A stretch of 62,912 nucleotides of DNA from a bacterium (GCA_024275095.1 JAJRZV010000117.1:1-62912); one strand, 5' to 3'. Shown: positions 1 through 9,432, counted from the stretch's first letter. The notes: generated from the sequence alone by a model not told the origin. Numbers and translations are program-made.

Positions 1-1
1 A

Positions 2-313
2 ACTTCAGAGATGGTGAACATGGTTGCCGACGTGACAGGGATACGTTTTCCGCATGTATTACAAAAGTACGTGGAATTTTATATTTTGACGGTGTTGCAT
101 CCCGCGTATTATGCTGTACATGAGAGTACCACGAAAAGGCTCTGTATTGAAATAAACGGCTGTCCATTCAAGGAAAAAGGGATGATGTTTGATGCTTACG
201 AGTGTAAGGAAATATGCGCTACGGTGTTTAAATACATAGCATTGATGAAACAAATAGATATTTCTTTCGAGCTTGAATATTCTACATTGTGTAAAATTGT
301 TTTTGCAGTGTAA
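2..313 (+). CDS. 3' end of an unrecognised gene (partial)
   Basis: The reading frame is open to the left edge, so this is probably the C-terminal part of a longer protein; the first ATG is at 11. About 100 residues are visible, with four cysteines, including a CPFKEKG segment and a C-x3-C further on. The spacing of His, Cys and hydrophobic strands near the end faintly recalls the C-terminus of ATC-hydrolase-like proteins, but that is a guess. An AT-rich gap separates it from the next operon, so it belongs to a different transcription unit. I cannot name its function. Confidence 0.4.
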   Translation, partial: TSEMVNMVADVTGIRFPHVLQKYVEFYILTVLHPAYYAVHESTTKRLCIEINGCPFKEKGMMFDAYECKEICATVFKYIALMKQIDISFELEYSTLCKIVFAV

Positions 314-608
314 TAAGTTAATTTTAATATAACCCCAGTTTAAAGGCTTTTCAAGTATTATAATCTATTCAAATGCTTCAATTTAATGCTTAAATAAGCT
401 GATATTTTATTCAATACAACTCAAATTATCCCTTGTTATTCAACGAGCTATGTGTGTATTTTTTAGAAGTGTAAATTCATTTAATTTGTTTCTTTAATTC
501 CTCGATAAGAACAGCTGTTATGATATAATGCCCCGTGTGATTATGCTCACAGAGTTTTTCACTGGAGGAACTTGTTCAGGGTATAATATAATATTTTAAG
601 GGGTTTAT
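314..608. other. AT-rich intergenic region upstream of the exported-protein operon
   Basis: This 295-bp gap has no convincing ORF. It contains two TATAAT-like hexamers (524-529 and 582-587), but neither has a good -35 box at 16-18 bp, so I do not call a promoter. A purine-rich AAGGGG five bases before the ATG at 609 is the ribosome binding site of the next gene. Confidence 0.5.
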
Positions 609-3380
609 ATGAGGAGAGGAAAAGAAAGTTTAATAATAATATCATCGTTGTATATATTTGTTTCCTGTTCCTGCTCGGGAAGCAATAAAATTTCCTGTCC
701 AGAAGTAAACGGTATTGTTACGGTGGAGCCCACATTTGTTTATGCTCCTCAATCTGTAACACTTACCGTAACTTTCACAAGTCCTGAAACACCCGTAGAA
801 AATGCATCACTGACCTTTGAAAAAGATATCGGCGCCCCGGCCGATTACCTGGAAAACGTTACCATTGCCAATGGGCTGTCCTATTCCTCCCAATTATCTT
901 ACACAGTGGTAAATGATTACCGCCCGCGCGTGGTGATAACCTGGAAGGAATGTGAGTACAAGCTCATCGGGGATCTGGTCAGCGTGCGTACACGCGTGGT
1001 ACCCAAGTGTAGAAGTACCTATGGTCCCACCTTTCTTTACCTGAATTCAGGAGGACAGTACAGCGTGGATGTTAATACCTTTGGAGCCGTAATCACCGCC
1101 TATGCCTGGAGGGTAGACCTGGGCAATGATGGCACTGTCGATAATGTGTACGTTACCGATTCATATACATTCAACGCCTATGCTGCCACGCACTTTAATC
1201 GTCTCGGCCTGAACGCCCTCGAGCCTGTTGTTTACACGGCAGACGGTGAAAGTGTCGCGTGCCCCAAGCGGGGCGTTACGGTGGCCATACCTGGTGAGTA
1301 TGTGCTGGCTACCAAACAGTCAACTGGTTCAGGTATTGCGGTACCCTTTAAAATATCAACTTATCTCAATACAGGGGATATCCTGTCGCTGACTTCTCCT
1401 GCACCTGCTACGTTTATGGCTTTTGCGTCTCAAAATGGCTTATCGGTAATAGACCTTTCACAACCTGCAAGTCCCGCAGTGAAAGGAATGATTTTTGAAA
1501 GTTACTGCACGGTGGATCCTCTGACCAATGAAACCACCTGCGAGCTCTCGGATAATATCGTTAAGGTGTATTTTGACCCTGCGACTTACAGTTGTATTTA
1601 TGCAGGTGTTCTGAACTCCTCTGGCACGGCCATGAGCCCGGTTCGTGTGTACAGGTTCAGCCCCGGAAGTGGAGTTTCCCGTGCTGCGAATTTGCTCCTC
1701 AACCAGAATATCACCGATTACGGCGTATATTACGACGCTTCAGTGACAGCCACTATACTCGTGGCCTGCGATTCATCACTGAATTTCATGTGGGGTAAAA
1801 TTCTCTGCACTGCAAATGGTGTTACCATCAAAACTTTTCCAGAGGCTTCGGTAAGTGATATGTGTCGTTTTGTTGCTCCCTCGAGGGGGAATTCTTATCG
1901 ATACATTTATACCCTTTACCAGGTCGACTCCAGCTATACGTACAATTTACGAAGGTGTAAATTCGAATACCCTAACGCTCCTAACTGTGACACCGGATGG
2001 GTAACATCGCCGACCATAAACGGTAAAGTGGTAAAGCTGGAGGCCGTATATACAAATGGCATCACTTTCATGGCTGTCCTCATGGCAGATCATACTGCCA
2101 GTGTATATGAAGACGAAGGTACCAGGCCCGTGCTCAGGGGAACCGTTGATTTCAGCACTGTATGTGGCAGCAATGATTCAAATCCTCCTGCAGATGTTCG
2201 TATCAAAGATGGGTACATGTTCATTTCAGCAGCAAAGCGGGGATTTCACGTGTATTCATTGCCCATATCCGGGGCACCCCAACGCCTGACCTCTGTGTGC
2301 AGGGATCCGACAAGTAGCGAGCTCTATTATTTTGGTGCTGGTATTACCGATGGTGCATATCTTTACCTCGCCCACAGAAACGTTTTAAGAACCTATTTGT
2401 TTCAGGATTTTTTGAATCTGGGAGAGGCCGCGAGCGTGGTTTCAGTTCAGGGATTATCGGGTACAAATGGTACGTTTGTATACAGTGGAAATTCCATGTT
2501 TATGGCTGGTGGAGCTATTGGACTGCTGGAATTTGATATGAGCAGTATCATTAACGGCGGAAATGTAATTTATTTGCGTTCGATACTTGACCCCCGGGAG
2601 GATTTCACATCGGTGGTGAACTATACGGAAGTAAGTACAGGGCCGGATAACACCCTGCTGGTTGCCGCCAGTGATGGATTGTATCGGGTGTACCCGGACT
2701 CCAGTACCAGCGAAAAGCTCATAGGAGGCTATTCCTTCAACCACGTTACATGGGATGGAGTCTACATCTATACATCTGATACCGATGGTAATGTTTATGT
2801 ATGGGAACCGGGCAAATATTTTTTCCCTGTGTATACTGATGGTCCCTTTTATTATATTTATGCGCTTGCGGCGACTGCCGGCGTCGGGTATGCTGCTGGA
2901 GGAAGTTCGGGGCTTGTCGTTGTAAAGGCTGCCACAGGAGAGACCCTCAGGATAACCTATCCGGGCACTGTCAGGGGTGTTGATATTGGCGGAAGCCTGT
3001 TGTTTCTGAACACTATTGACTCGGACGTGCTGTATGTATACGACATTACCGATCCTCAGAACCCGGTGTACGTGAGCAAGGGTGTATATCCCCTGGCTGA
3101 CGGTACCAATTCATATACTGCACGGGGGGTCTCATCAAGCGATGGGAAAGTAGTAGTCATCGGAATTGGTGAGGATTCCACGCTGGGAATCTCTGCAGGG
3201 TTTTCCCTGTTCCGGACCATTACTCCGACCTTACCTGAATACGGAGGCACGGGTTCAGAGGTGGGTTCGGGTGGCTCACGTTTTGTGAACATTTGGAAAA
3301 TTTCCAATGAAGGGTATAATTACCTTGTTACAATCGTCAATAATTGGGTTTACTTTTTCCGGCTGGGGAAAGTGGATTAG
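609..3380 (+). CDS. Large surface lipoprotein with LVIVD-type beta-propeller repeats
   Basis: A 923-residue exported protein. Residues 1-22 form a lipoprotein signal: a basic start, a hydrophobic core and a C-S-C motif in which Cys20 or Cys22 would be lipidated. After an Ig-like N-terminal part (about 30-230), the chain is made of repeated strands of the type VYVYDITDPQNPVYVS, the hallmark of LVIVD/YVTN-like propellers. It is rich in Thr, Ser, Tyr and Gly and has scattered Cys pairs, which suits an extracellular protein. It is first in a three-gene unit, 15 bp upstream of the next gene. Its molecular role is unknown; surface binding or adhesion is an inference. No enzyme motif is visible. Confidence 0.75.
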   Translation: MRRGKESLIIISSLYIFVSCSCSGSNKISCPEVNGIVTVEPTFVYAPQSVTLTVTFTSPETPVENASLTFEKDIGAPADYLENVTIANGLSYSSQLSYTVVNDYRPRVVITWKECEYKLIGDLVSVRTRVVPKCRSTYGPTFLYLNSGGQYSVDVNTFGAVITAYAWRVDLGNDGTVDNVYVTDSYTFNAYAATHFNRLGLNALEPVVYTADGESVACPKRGVTVAIPGEYVLATKQSTGSGIAVPFKISTYLNTGDILSLTSPAPATFMAFASQNGLSVIDLSQPASPAVKGMIFESYCTVDPLTNETTCELSDNIVKVYFDPATYSCIYAGVLNSSGTAMSPVRVYRFSPGSGVSRAANLLLNQNITDYGVYYDASVTATILVACDSSLNFMWGKILCTANGVTIKTFPEASVSDMCRFVAPSRGNSYRYIYTLYQVDSSYTYNLRRCKFEYPNAPNCDTGWVTSPTINGKVVKLEAVYTNGITFMAVLMADHTASVYEDEGTRPVLRGTVDFSTVCGSNDSNPPADVRIKDGYMFISAAKRGFHVYSLPISGAPQRLTSVCRDPTSSELYYFGAGITDGAYLYLAHRNVLRTYLFQDFLNLGEAASVVSVQGLSGTNGTFVYSGNSMFMAGGAIGLLEFDMSSIINGGNVIYLRSILDPREDFTSVVNYTEVSTGPDNTLLVAASDGLYRVYPDSSTSEKLIGGYSFNHVTWDGVYIYTSDTDGNVYVWEPGKYFFPVYTDGPFYYIYALAATAGVGYAAGGSSGLVVVKAATGETLRITYPGTVRGVDIGGSLLFLNTIDSDVLYVYDITDPQNPVYVSKGVYPLADGTNSYTARGVSSSDGKVVVIGIGEDSTLGISAGFSLFRTITPTLPEYGGTGSEVGSGGSRFVNIWKISNEGYNYLVTIVNNWVYFFRLGKVD

Positions 3381-3395
3381 AGAAGAGAAAGCGAG

Positions 3396-6203
3396 ATGAG
3401 AAAAATTTTTATCACATTTTTGAGTTTTGCGGTGGTAATTGCAACTGCAACCGTTGCCCATGCCGTTACGATTACCGTACTGGATGCAGTAGAAGTAAGC
3501 GTTAAGGATTCTCTTCTAAACGAATTGATTACAGGCTACATTGCAGGAGGAGCCAACCCTCCCCAGGAATATGGAGGAGACTCGCTGATTACTCCTGCTG
3601 CTGGTTGCCAGATTTACATCGCCGTTGAAATTAACAACGAGAATTTTCCGCAGGGCCAGAACACGCTGACCATCCAGACTGTTACAGGTGCCTTTCAAGT
3701 TCAGTACAACTGGCTCTTTATCTCAACAGGGCTCGTATACCATCTTATCGGCAGTGGTGATTGCGCGGATGGAGTGACATCAACAGCAAATTTTTCATTT
3801 AACGGTGTCCCGGAGGGAGATGCACTTTCCTACACTTTGAGTGTTGACAGTAGCGTGGATAATGGAAAAATTAAGGTATCTCCGGCATTTCTCAATTCGG
3901 ACATGGGCCTTCAAGACGGGAGCCTGTATAAGCTCGTGGATGGGACACCACAACCTATCTATCTTGGCTCCACATTCGAACCATATCGCACTGCTATTGA
4001 GACAGAAATAAAGAATCTCCTTTCGTCTCTGCTCACGCAGTTCATAGGATATTCCATAATGGGAGATATTGAAGATGGGTTTAATGATATAGTTGATTTT
4101 CAGAAGGAGTTTTCCTCACTTCAATTCGATGTGTCTTTCAAATTGAAAAACGTTAAAGTTCTCACGGGCTTGATACAGCTGACAGGGGATGCTTCACTCT
4201 CAAATTCCGTGGCGCTTGCACGTGCATGTAGCAGAAGGTCGAGTGCTCAGGGTGGAGGTGTTGTGCCTCACGTGCCTGACCCTCCGGAGGAGTTTACCAT
4301 CAGCTTCAACGAAAGGTTCGTGGGTGAGATGCTGGCCCTCAATTCCCTGAACGGTTACATGTGTAAATCCTACACCATTGATGCACGCGAATTCCTTGGT
4401 ATATTCCCGGAACTGATAGGAAGCTACGCGGGATATGAGGCAAAAACGGACAGCGTAATACTCACACCAGCTCCACCCCTCTATATTTCGGTTATTCCAG
4501 CAGGGGGTTCGGGAAGGCCTCTTGCGTACGTGAATATGACATCTGTGCCCGTGACATCTCGATACCTTTCTTCTGGTGGAGGGGGCATTGTTTTCAGAGC
4601 TGATATGGACCTTCAGGTTCCTTTATATCTGCAAAGGGATACAAAAAATGGTATTTTATATGTCCTGGATGTTTACAATATTGATATTACGCGCCTTGAC
4701 ATCATCGATAATCCTTTGAGCATCAGCGAAACGGCAATAAATGACTTTCTCCTGCACTATGCTCTTCCTGTGATTTTTTCCAGATTCGTCATGGGTAAAA
4801 TGGCCAACGAACTTCTTAATCCAAAACTTACCGGGTTGAGATTTTCGCCTTACCCGACCCTGGGAGTTACCATCCAGGGTATCTATTTTTCTGCTCCTCT
4901 TATCACTTTGAGTAATGATGCTGATCCCCCTACGGTTAATTTTGTTACTTCTTTGCCGTGGGAAAACAATGTCAACAGTTTTGTGCTGGAGTTTTCAGGG
5001 GCTGATAATGTAACGCCGGAAAACTATTTGAGATACAAGTATCGCTTCATTGATGCATCGGGCATTCAGTTCCCCTGGTCGCGCGAGATGTGGAAAGCAC
5101 GCGATGGAAACAGTATTACTGCTGTGGTAGCACCGTTTCTACCGGAAGGTGTTGTTACTGTCGAGGTGTTTGCCATTGATGGTATGGATAATGCTTCCGA
5201 TGTTGCATCTCTTCGATTTAATGTTGATACGGTACCTCCCTTTGCGTTTGTCACAGAAGGCCCCCTGGCCTTTTACAGTCCCGGTACATTTCATTTTGAA
5301 TACACGGGAAGGGATTACTTTCGCAGTGAAGACGATTTGAACTTTTCTTACAAAATGGACGATGACTCCTGGTCTGCTTTTTCAGGATCTACATCGGTGG
5401 ATATTTATCTTTCTGATCCAGGAACCCATGTGTTCAGCGTACGTGCACGGGATCCTGCGGGTAATATAGGAGAACCCGCCACCTGGGTCTTCAGTATTGA
5501 TGACATACCCCCTGATACAGAACTTATATTTACTCCTCCCAAATATACAATGGGTATATATGAATGCTTCACTTACCGGGCCACTGACAACGTGCAAAAG
5601 ACGGGATTCGACTATTTTTACCGTCTTGATTCCGGAAAATATACCGGTCCCACCAAGATGACATCAGTGTGTTATACGAGACTGAATGAGGGAAGTCACG
5701 TGTTTGAAGTTTACGCGAGGGACCGCGCAGGCAACGAAGATGCTGACCCTGCCACTTATGGATTTACGGTGGACAGACAGCCTCCTTATGTAACGGTACT
5801 TACCGCTCCAGGTGAAATGGTTATAGACGTGAGAGAGATAGTATTTCAGTTTCGAGTTACTGATAATGTAACAACCCCCTCGGAAATTCAGCGCTACTTC
5901 TTTATTGACGATGGATATCCCATTACCGTAACTGACTATGTAAGGTTGGATCTGGTACGGATGGGTATTTTTTATGAACCTGCCTTTTATCGCTTTACTT
6001 TTAAAGCTATTGACAGGGCCGGCAATCAAACGGTTGTCTCGTGGAATATATACGTGAGTTTACTGGGTATTCTCACCCGGGGTGGTGGTTGCGGTTGTAC
6101 GGCGGTACCGGTACCAGAAAAAGATGCTGTTGCGGGCTGGCTGGTAATAGTATTTTTTACCGCGGGAATGCTATGGATAATGCGTCGGTTAGAGTCTTCC
6201 TGA
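3396..6203 (+). CDS. Exported Ig-repeat protein with C-terminal Gly/Cys sorting tail
   Basis: A 935-residue secreted protein. Residues 1-23 are a Sec signal ending in AHA. The C-terminal half (from about 510) carries about four Ig-like repeats with recurrent DxxPP starts and endings of the form RARDPAGN or YARDRAGN, like Ig-like modules of surface proteins. The last 40 residues have the layout of a sorting signal: a GGGCGC motif, a short linker, one hydrophobic helix and a basic RR tail. This resembles MYXO-CTERM or Synerg-CTERM tails processed by CPBP-family intramembrane proteases. It lies between two lipoprotein genes and its end overlaps the next gene by 31 bp. Membrane anchoring and later release or transfer to the surface is inferred. 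Confidence 0.75.
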   Translation: MRKIFITFLSFAVVIATATVAHAVTITVLDAVEVSVKDSLLNELITGYIAGGANPPQEYGGDSLITPAAGCQIYIAVEINNENFPQGQNTLTIQTVTGAFQVQYNWLFISTGLVYHLIGSGDCADGVTSTANFSFNGVPEGDALSYTLSVDSSVDNGKIKVSPAFLNSDMGLQDGSLYKLVDGTPQPIYLGSTFEPYRTAIETEIKNLLSSLLTQFIGYSIMGDIEDGFNDIVDFQKEFSSLQFDVSFKLKNVKVLTGLIQLTGDASLSNSVALARACSRRSSAQGGGVVPHVPDPPEEFTISFNERFVGEMLALNSLNGYMCKSYTIDAREFLGIFPELIGSYAGYEAKTDSVILTPAPPLYISVIPAGGSGRPLAYVNMTSVPVTSRYLSSGGGGIVFRADMDLQVPLYLQRDTKNGILYVLDVYNIDITRLDIIDNPLSISETAINDFLLHYALPVIFSRFVMGKMANELLNPKLTGLRFSPYPTLGVTIQGIYFSAPLITLSNDADPPTVNFVTSLPWENNVNSFVLEFSGADNVTPENYLRYKYRFIDASGIQFPWSREMWKARDGNSITAVVAPFLPEGVVTVEVFAIDGMDNASDVASLRFNVDTVPPFAFVTEGPLAFYSPGTFHFEYTGRDYFRSEDDLNFSYKMDDDSWSAFSGSTSVDIYLSDPGTHVFSVRARDPAGNIGEPATWVFSIDDIPPDTELIFTPPKYTMGIYECFTYRATDNVQKTGFDYFYRLDSGKYTGPTKMTSVCYTRLNEGSHVFEVYARDRAGNEDADPATYGFTVDRQPPYVTVLTAPGEMVIDVREIVFQFRVTDNVTTPSEIQRYFFIDDGYPITVTDYVRLDLVRMGIFYEPAFYRFTFKAIDRAGNQTVVSWNIYVSLLGILTRGGGCGCTAVPVPEKDAVAGWLVIVFFTAGMLWIMRRLESS

Positions 6204-7744
6204 CCCTGTTTTTGCTGGCTTGTTCCTGCGATTCGGGCACGCAAAAAAAATTAAACGATTTTGATATTTCCGTGGAACCTCCATGCCTGCAGGCATACGA
6301 AAAAGCCTCGCTGAGCATTGCTTCCTTTGCGCAGAAGGTATCAGGTATTACGCGGATTGAGTGGTCAGTAAAAGGTGACCCCGAGATGTTTTATACCACC
6401 GGTGATGAATTGTCTGCGGTTCTTGTAGCAGGTGGCGAAGAGGGAACCGTTTACAAGGTCACTGTAATAGTAGATGGCAATGGAAAAACTTACGCTTCAT
6501 CTGCAACGATTCCTGTTTTAGAATCACGTCCTGCAGCTCTTTACCTTTCCCATCATAATGCCCCGGGGATATTTACAGGACGTGCCACTTCTCCCTTCAC
6601 CGATTTCGAAGAGGCGCTGAACGTCGCCTTGGAGGAAAATTACAGGTATCTGTTCATCGAGTCAGGTGATTTTGAAGCGGGAGCGAGGGTATTTAGCATT
6701 TCTCCTGAACGTTCCGTTTACGTGGAAGGTGGGTTCAACCGGTGCTGGGTCAAAAGTGATGCTCCGACGGGTGTGCATGTAAATTCGCCATCGGGTATAA
6801 CATTTACTGGGGGAGGGAAGATTACCTTTGTTAACGTTTCGTTTTTAAGCAAGGCCTCGGACGTGTCTCAAAACGCCACACTCATTCAGGTGGAAGGTAC
6901 GGATGTCGAAATACAGAAAAGTGTAATAAAGGGGCCTGTGCGGGCGAAAAACAGCCGGGCATTAAAAGTGGTATCAATGGGGTCTTTGGAATTGTACGCA
7001 GTACGGGTCACAGGCGGAGAGATTGTGGATGAGTCGGCTTATGCCCTTGATGTTCGGTCCGGTGCGAGCATTTCGATACGTTCAAGCATTTTAAAAGCCT
7101 GTGAAGAAAAATGTTACGTGGGATACGGTCTCGCCGTGACAGACCCCGGCGGCGGCGAAGTCGTTAATTCTTTCGTTTCTGCAGGTGCTGCTTTTTCAGT
7201 GGGATTCGGAGTTTATCTGGCTGGTAATTTTTACGGTAGTCCCCTGGACTTTAAGTTCTCTACAATCATGGGGTCTGAAACGGGTGCCGTGACATCCGTT
7301 GGAATAGGTAATTACCTTCAGGATGCGGTGACGCTGCAAACGAGTATCCTTCATTCGGGTTACGGCAGTGATCTCAGTTCCACTCTTGCGTGCCTGTGGA
7401 ACCTTGAGTCCGCGGCCCGGGTTTCCGATTTCAACTGTGTGGATTTCTGGACCGGTCGCGGGGGGCAGCAATGCGATACGGTGGTGGATGATAAGAGCAG
7501 GTATATGGTGCTTACTGGTTCACTCGCGGGTACTCCCGAGCCCCTTTATTGCCTGGACAGTGTGGTTCCCGGCGCTTTTTCGGTCAATCCGGGCTTTAAA
7601 ACAGATCTTGTCCACATCGCTTCCGGCAGCGAATTGATTGATTACTGCCCCGGTGTAGATAATATCACCACCGACATAGACGGGGAGCATAGGCCGTGTG
7701 GTGGAGGATGGGAACCAGGGCCTGATGAGGTATGCTCTCAGTAG
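6173..7744 (+). CDS. Lipoprotein with parallel beta-helix-like region
   Basis: I place the start at the ATG at 6173, not the upstream in-frame ATG at 6041, because the 6173 start gives a clean lipoprotein signal (LLAC lipobox, Cys17) and the upstream segment has no signal character. The protein is 523 residues. An Ig-like section (about 25-125) is followed by short repeated strands (about 140-480) such as ITFTGGGKITFVNVSF and SLELYAVRVTGG, typical of a right-handed beta-helix. The end, with LIDYCPG and DIDGEHRPCGGG, matches choice-of-anchor/polymorphic beta-helix surface proteins. It overlaps the preceding gene by 31 bp, so the two are probably translationally coupled. No catalytic residues are recognised, and function is unknown. 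Confidence 0.7.
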   Translation: MDNASVRVFLTLFLLACSCDSGTQKKLNDFDISVEPPCLQAYEKASLSIASFAQKVSGITRIEWSVKGDPEMFYTTGDELSAVLVAGGEEGTVYKVTVIVDGNGKTYASSATIPVLESRPAALYLSHHNAPGIFTGRATSPFTDFEEALNVALEENYRYLFIESGDFEAGARVFSISPERSVYVEGGFNRCWVKSDAPTGVHVNSPSGITFTGGGKITFVNVSFLSKASDVSQNATLIQVEGTDVEIQKSVIKGPVRAKNSRALKVVSMGSLELYAVRVTGGEIVDESAYALDVRSGASISIRSSILKACEEKCYVGYGLAVTDPGGGEVVNSFVSAGAAFSVGFGVYLAGNFYGSPLDFKFSTIMGSETGAVTSVGIGNYLQDAVTLQTSILHSGYGSDLSSTLACLWNLESAARVSDFNCVDFWTGRGGQQCDTVVDDKSRYMVLTGSLAGTPEPLYCLDSVVPGAFSVNPGFKTDLVHIASGSELIDYCPGVDNITTDIDGEHRPCGGGWEPGPDEVCSQ

Positions 7745-7793
7745 CACCGTGATTTATGTAGAGCACCGGAACAAATTTTAAAAGAAAAATAAA

Positions 7794-8612
7794 ATGGCAG
7801 AGGCATTTGTGAAAAGAAAGCTCGATGAATTAAAAAAAATTATCCGTGAATGTGAAAGCGCCCTGGTTGCTTTTTCCGGTGGCGTAGACTCCACCTTTCT
7901 TTTGAGCATAACTTTTCAGGTTCTCGGTGAAAGAAGTGCAGCATTTACCGGGGTTTCAGAAACCTACACTGGTGAAGAACTGGAGCTGGCACGGAAATTT
8001 TGTAAATCCCGAAATATTCGTCACTTCCTCGTAAACACCTGCGAACTTGAAATGAGGGAATTTGCCTCCAACCCTCCTGACAGGTGTTTTTACTGTAAAA
8101 GCGAGCTGTTCACGCATGCACGTGATATTGCCGAAAGCCACGGGTACAAGTGGATATTCGACGGTACAAATGCCGATGATGTGTCGGATTACAGGCCCGG
8201 CAGGGAAGCGGCCAGGCGTCTGGGTGTCAGAAGTCCGTTGCTTGAGGCTGGATTGACCAAAGCGGAAATCAGGATGTTAAGCAGAGAGCTGGCGATAGAC
8301 GGGTGGGACCGTCCGGCCAACGCGTGTCTTGCCTCGAGGTTTGCATACGGAGTGGAAATTACCAGGGAGAGACTTGCGATGATAGCACAGGCGGAATCTT
8401 TTTTGAGGTCTCTCGGTTTTCGAACCGTGCGGGTAAGGTATCATCACGGAGGCCTTGCACGAATTGAGATTGGAAGGGAAGAAATTGACGGTTTTATGTC
8501 AAAAGAAATGCGTGGTCGGATTGCCAACTTCTTCAGGGAACTGGGATTTAAATACATAGCACTTGACCTTGAAGGATACATGTCCGGCAGTATGAACCGT
8601 ATGATAGAGTGA
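7794..8612 (+). CDS. larE: ATP-dependent sacrificial sulfur transferase LarE
   Basis: LarE makes the nickel-pincer nucleotide cofactor by adenylating the P2CMN carboxylate and inserting sulfur; it is cytoplasmic. The 272-residue length and the PP-loop SGGVDS (residues 28-33) identify the PP-ATPase fold. A C-x2-C pair (Cys98 and Cys101, in RCFYC) and Cys178 (in PANACLASRF) are present. LarE enzymes with three such cysteines are known to carry a [4Fe-4S] cluster, while the single-Cys type sacrifices its own sulfur, so this one probably belongs to the cluster type. The other biosynthesis genes (larB, larC) and a racemase larA are not in the window. A copy of the interspersed repeat begins 8 bases after the stop codon. 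Confidence 0.93.
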   Translation: MAEAFVKRKLDELKKIIRECESALVAFSGGVDSTFLLSITFQVLGERSAAFTGVSETYTGEELELARKFCKSRNIRHFLVNTCELEMREFASNPPDRCFYCKSELFTHARDIAESHGYKWIFDGTNADDVSDYRPGREAARRLGVRSPLLEAGLTKAEIRMLSRELAIDGWDRPANACLASRFAYGVEITRERLAMIAQAESFLRSLGFRTVRVRYHHGGLARIEIGREEIDGFMSKEMRGRIANFFRELGFKYIALDLEGYMSGSMNRMIE

Positions 8613-8620
8613 GAGACATC

Positions 8621-8760
8621 GGGGTCTGGTCTCAACATTTGACATTCGGGGTTTGATGCCATGGTTTTATGGGCGGGTGCAACCCGTGGATAGAGATTGC
8701 TTCGTTGCTCTCACGCCTCCAGGCGTGCTCGCTTTCTGCGTGGCTGCGCCAATGGAGGTT
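8621..8760 (+). repeat. Interspersed repeat, copy 1 (long form)
   Basis: The core (8621-8646) starts GGGGTCTGG and contains CAACATTTGACATT. It continues into a degenerate tail with CGGGG, ATGCC, GGTTTTA and, at 8693, GAGATTGCTTCGTTGC. The tail is shared with the copies at 24611 and, in part, 15683 and 55506. It starts 8 nt after the larE stop, in the same direction as the gene. Confidence 0.85.
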
Positions 8761-8818
8761 CGCACGCCGCGGGAATTGATGAAGCCAGTGTGTAATGACA
8801 TATCAGTTTTCAATTTTT

Positions 8819-9165
8819 TGGAGGCGGGGGGAGTCGAACCCCCGTCCAGAATTGCCTTCGGTTGGGGCGTCTACATGCTTAGTCCCGGATTAAAGTCTCG
8901 CGTTCGTCAGGCTCCGGGACGGGCCCTCGGAACGCCAGCCTCTTATAGTAGCGACCGGGAGGCGTAGAGGCGACGCCCGCCGGTGCCCCTGCCTGCTGGC
9001 GCCCTCTTACACCCGGCAGGGGAGGTGTAAGGGACGTGGCTGCTCAATTATGCAGCCAGTGCAACAGGTTCGGCAATTATGACGATGCGGCCTGTTTTAC
9101 GAGGTTGACCGCACCTCGGCATGCAACCCCAACACCAGCAACCCTGTCGAGCCCACATCGCCCCC
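8819..9165 (-). ncRNA. ssrA: Transfer-messenger RNA (tmRNA)
   Basis: tmRNA rescues stalled ribosomes and tags the unfinished protein. The minus strand starts GGGGGCGATGTGG and ends with a T-arm GGGGG-TTCGACT-CCCCC plus CGCCTCC. The two ends form a 7-bp acceptor stem (with one G-U pair) and discriminator A at 8819. CCA is not encoded. The internal reading frame ends GAA CCT GTT GCA CTG GCT GCA TAA, giving the tag ending EPVALAA. If translation resumes at the GGC after CGTAAAACA, the tag reads GRIVIIAEPVALAA, which is an inference. Inverted copies of the interspersed repeat lie on both sides. Confidence 0.95.
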
Positions 9166-9195
9166 CACATGCGCGAACCTGCTTTACAATTTAAT

Positions 9196-9204
9196 ATTAT
9201 ATCA
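9196..9204 (-). promoter_or_regulatory. Extended -10 promoter for ssrA
   Basis: The minus strand reads TGATATAAT, an extended -10 (TG-N-TATAAT), 30 nt upstream of the mature tmRNA 5' end. No good -35 is visible, as is common for extended -10 promoters. The transcript would carry a leader of about 23 nt, to be removed by RNase P. Confidence 0.55.
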
Positions 9205-9350
9205 CTTCTGCGTCTACTTCCCTACGGAGCCATATGGGATTTTTAAGATTCAGGAGAGGTGCTTTGTTCCTTGGTGTCGCATTGGTTTCTTTTTAGAGAA
9301 GTTACGCTTTTTCGACATGGTTTACAGAAAGGGGGAACAGAAGATTTTTG

Positions 9351-9384
9351 AATGCATGAAAAGGCCTGTGTCGTGCATTTTTTT
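9351..9384 (+). terminator. Rho-independent terminator-like hairpin
   Basis: AATGCATGA pairs with TCGTGCATT (9 bp, one G-U) around an 11-nt loop, followed by a run of T on the plus strand. No plus-strand gene ends here. It may terminate a short plus-strand transcript from 9205-9350, or be a remnant. Confidence 0.45.
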
Positions 9385-9390
9385 ATTTTA

Positions 9391-9416
9391 AATGTCAAAT
9401 GTTGAGACCAGACCCC
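9391..9416 (-). repeat. Interspersed repeat, copy 2 (short form)
   Basis: A 26-bp core on the minus strand, 16 nt downstream of the adh stop codon and in the same direction as that gene. Beyond ACATT it does not continue into the long tail. Confidence 0.85.
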
Positions 9417-9432
9417 GATTCTGATGCGCCTG

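Noticed and set aside
8653-8967. 104-residue plus-strand frame across the tmRNA
   Set aside because: It runs through the repeat and the antisense of ssrA; no protein features.
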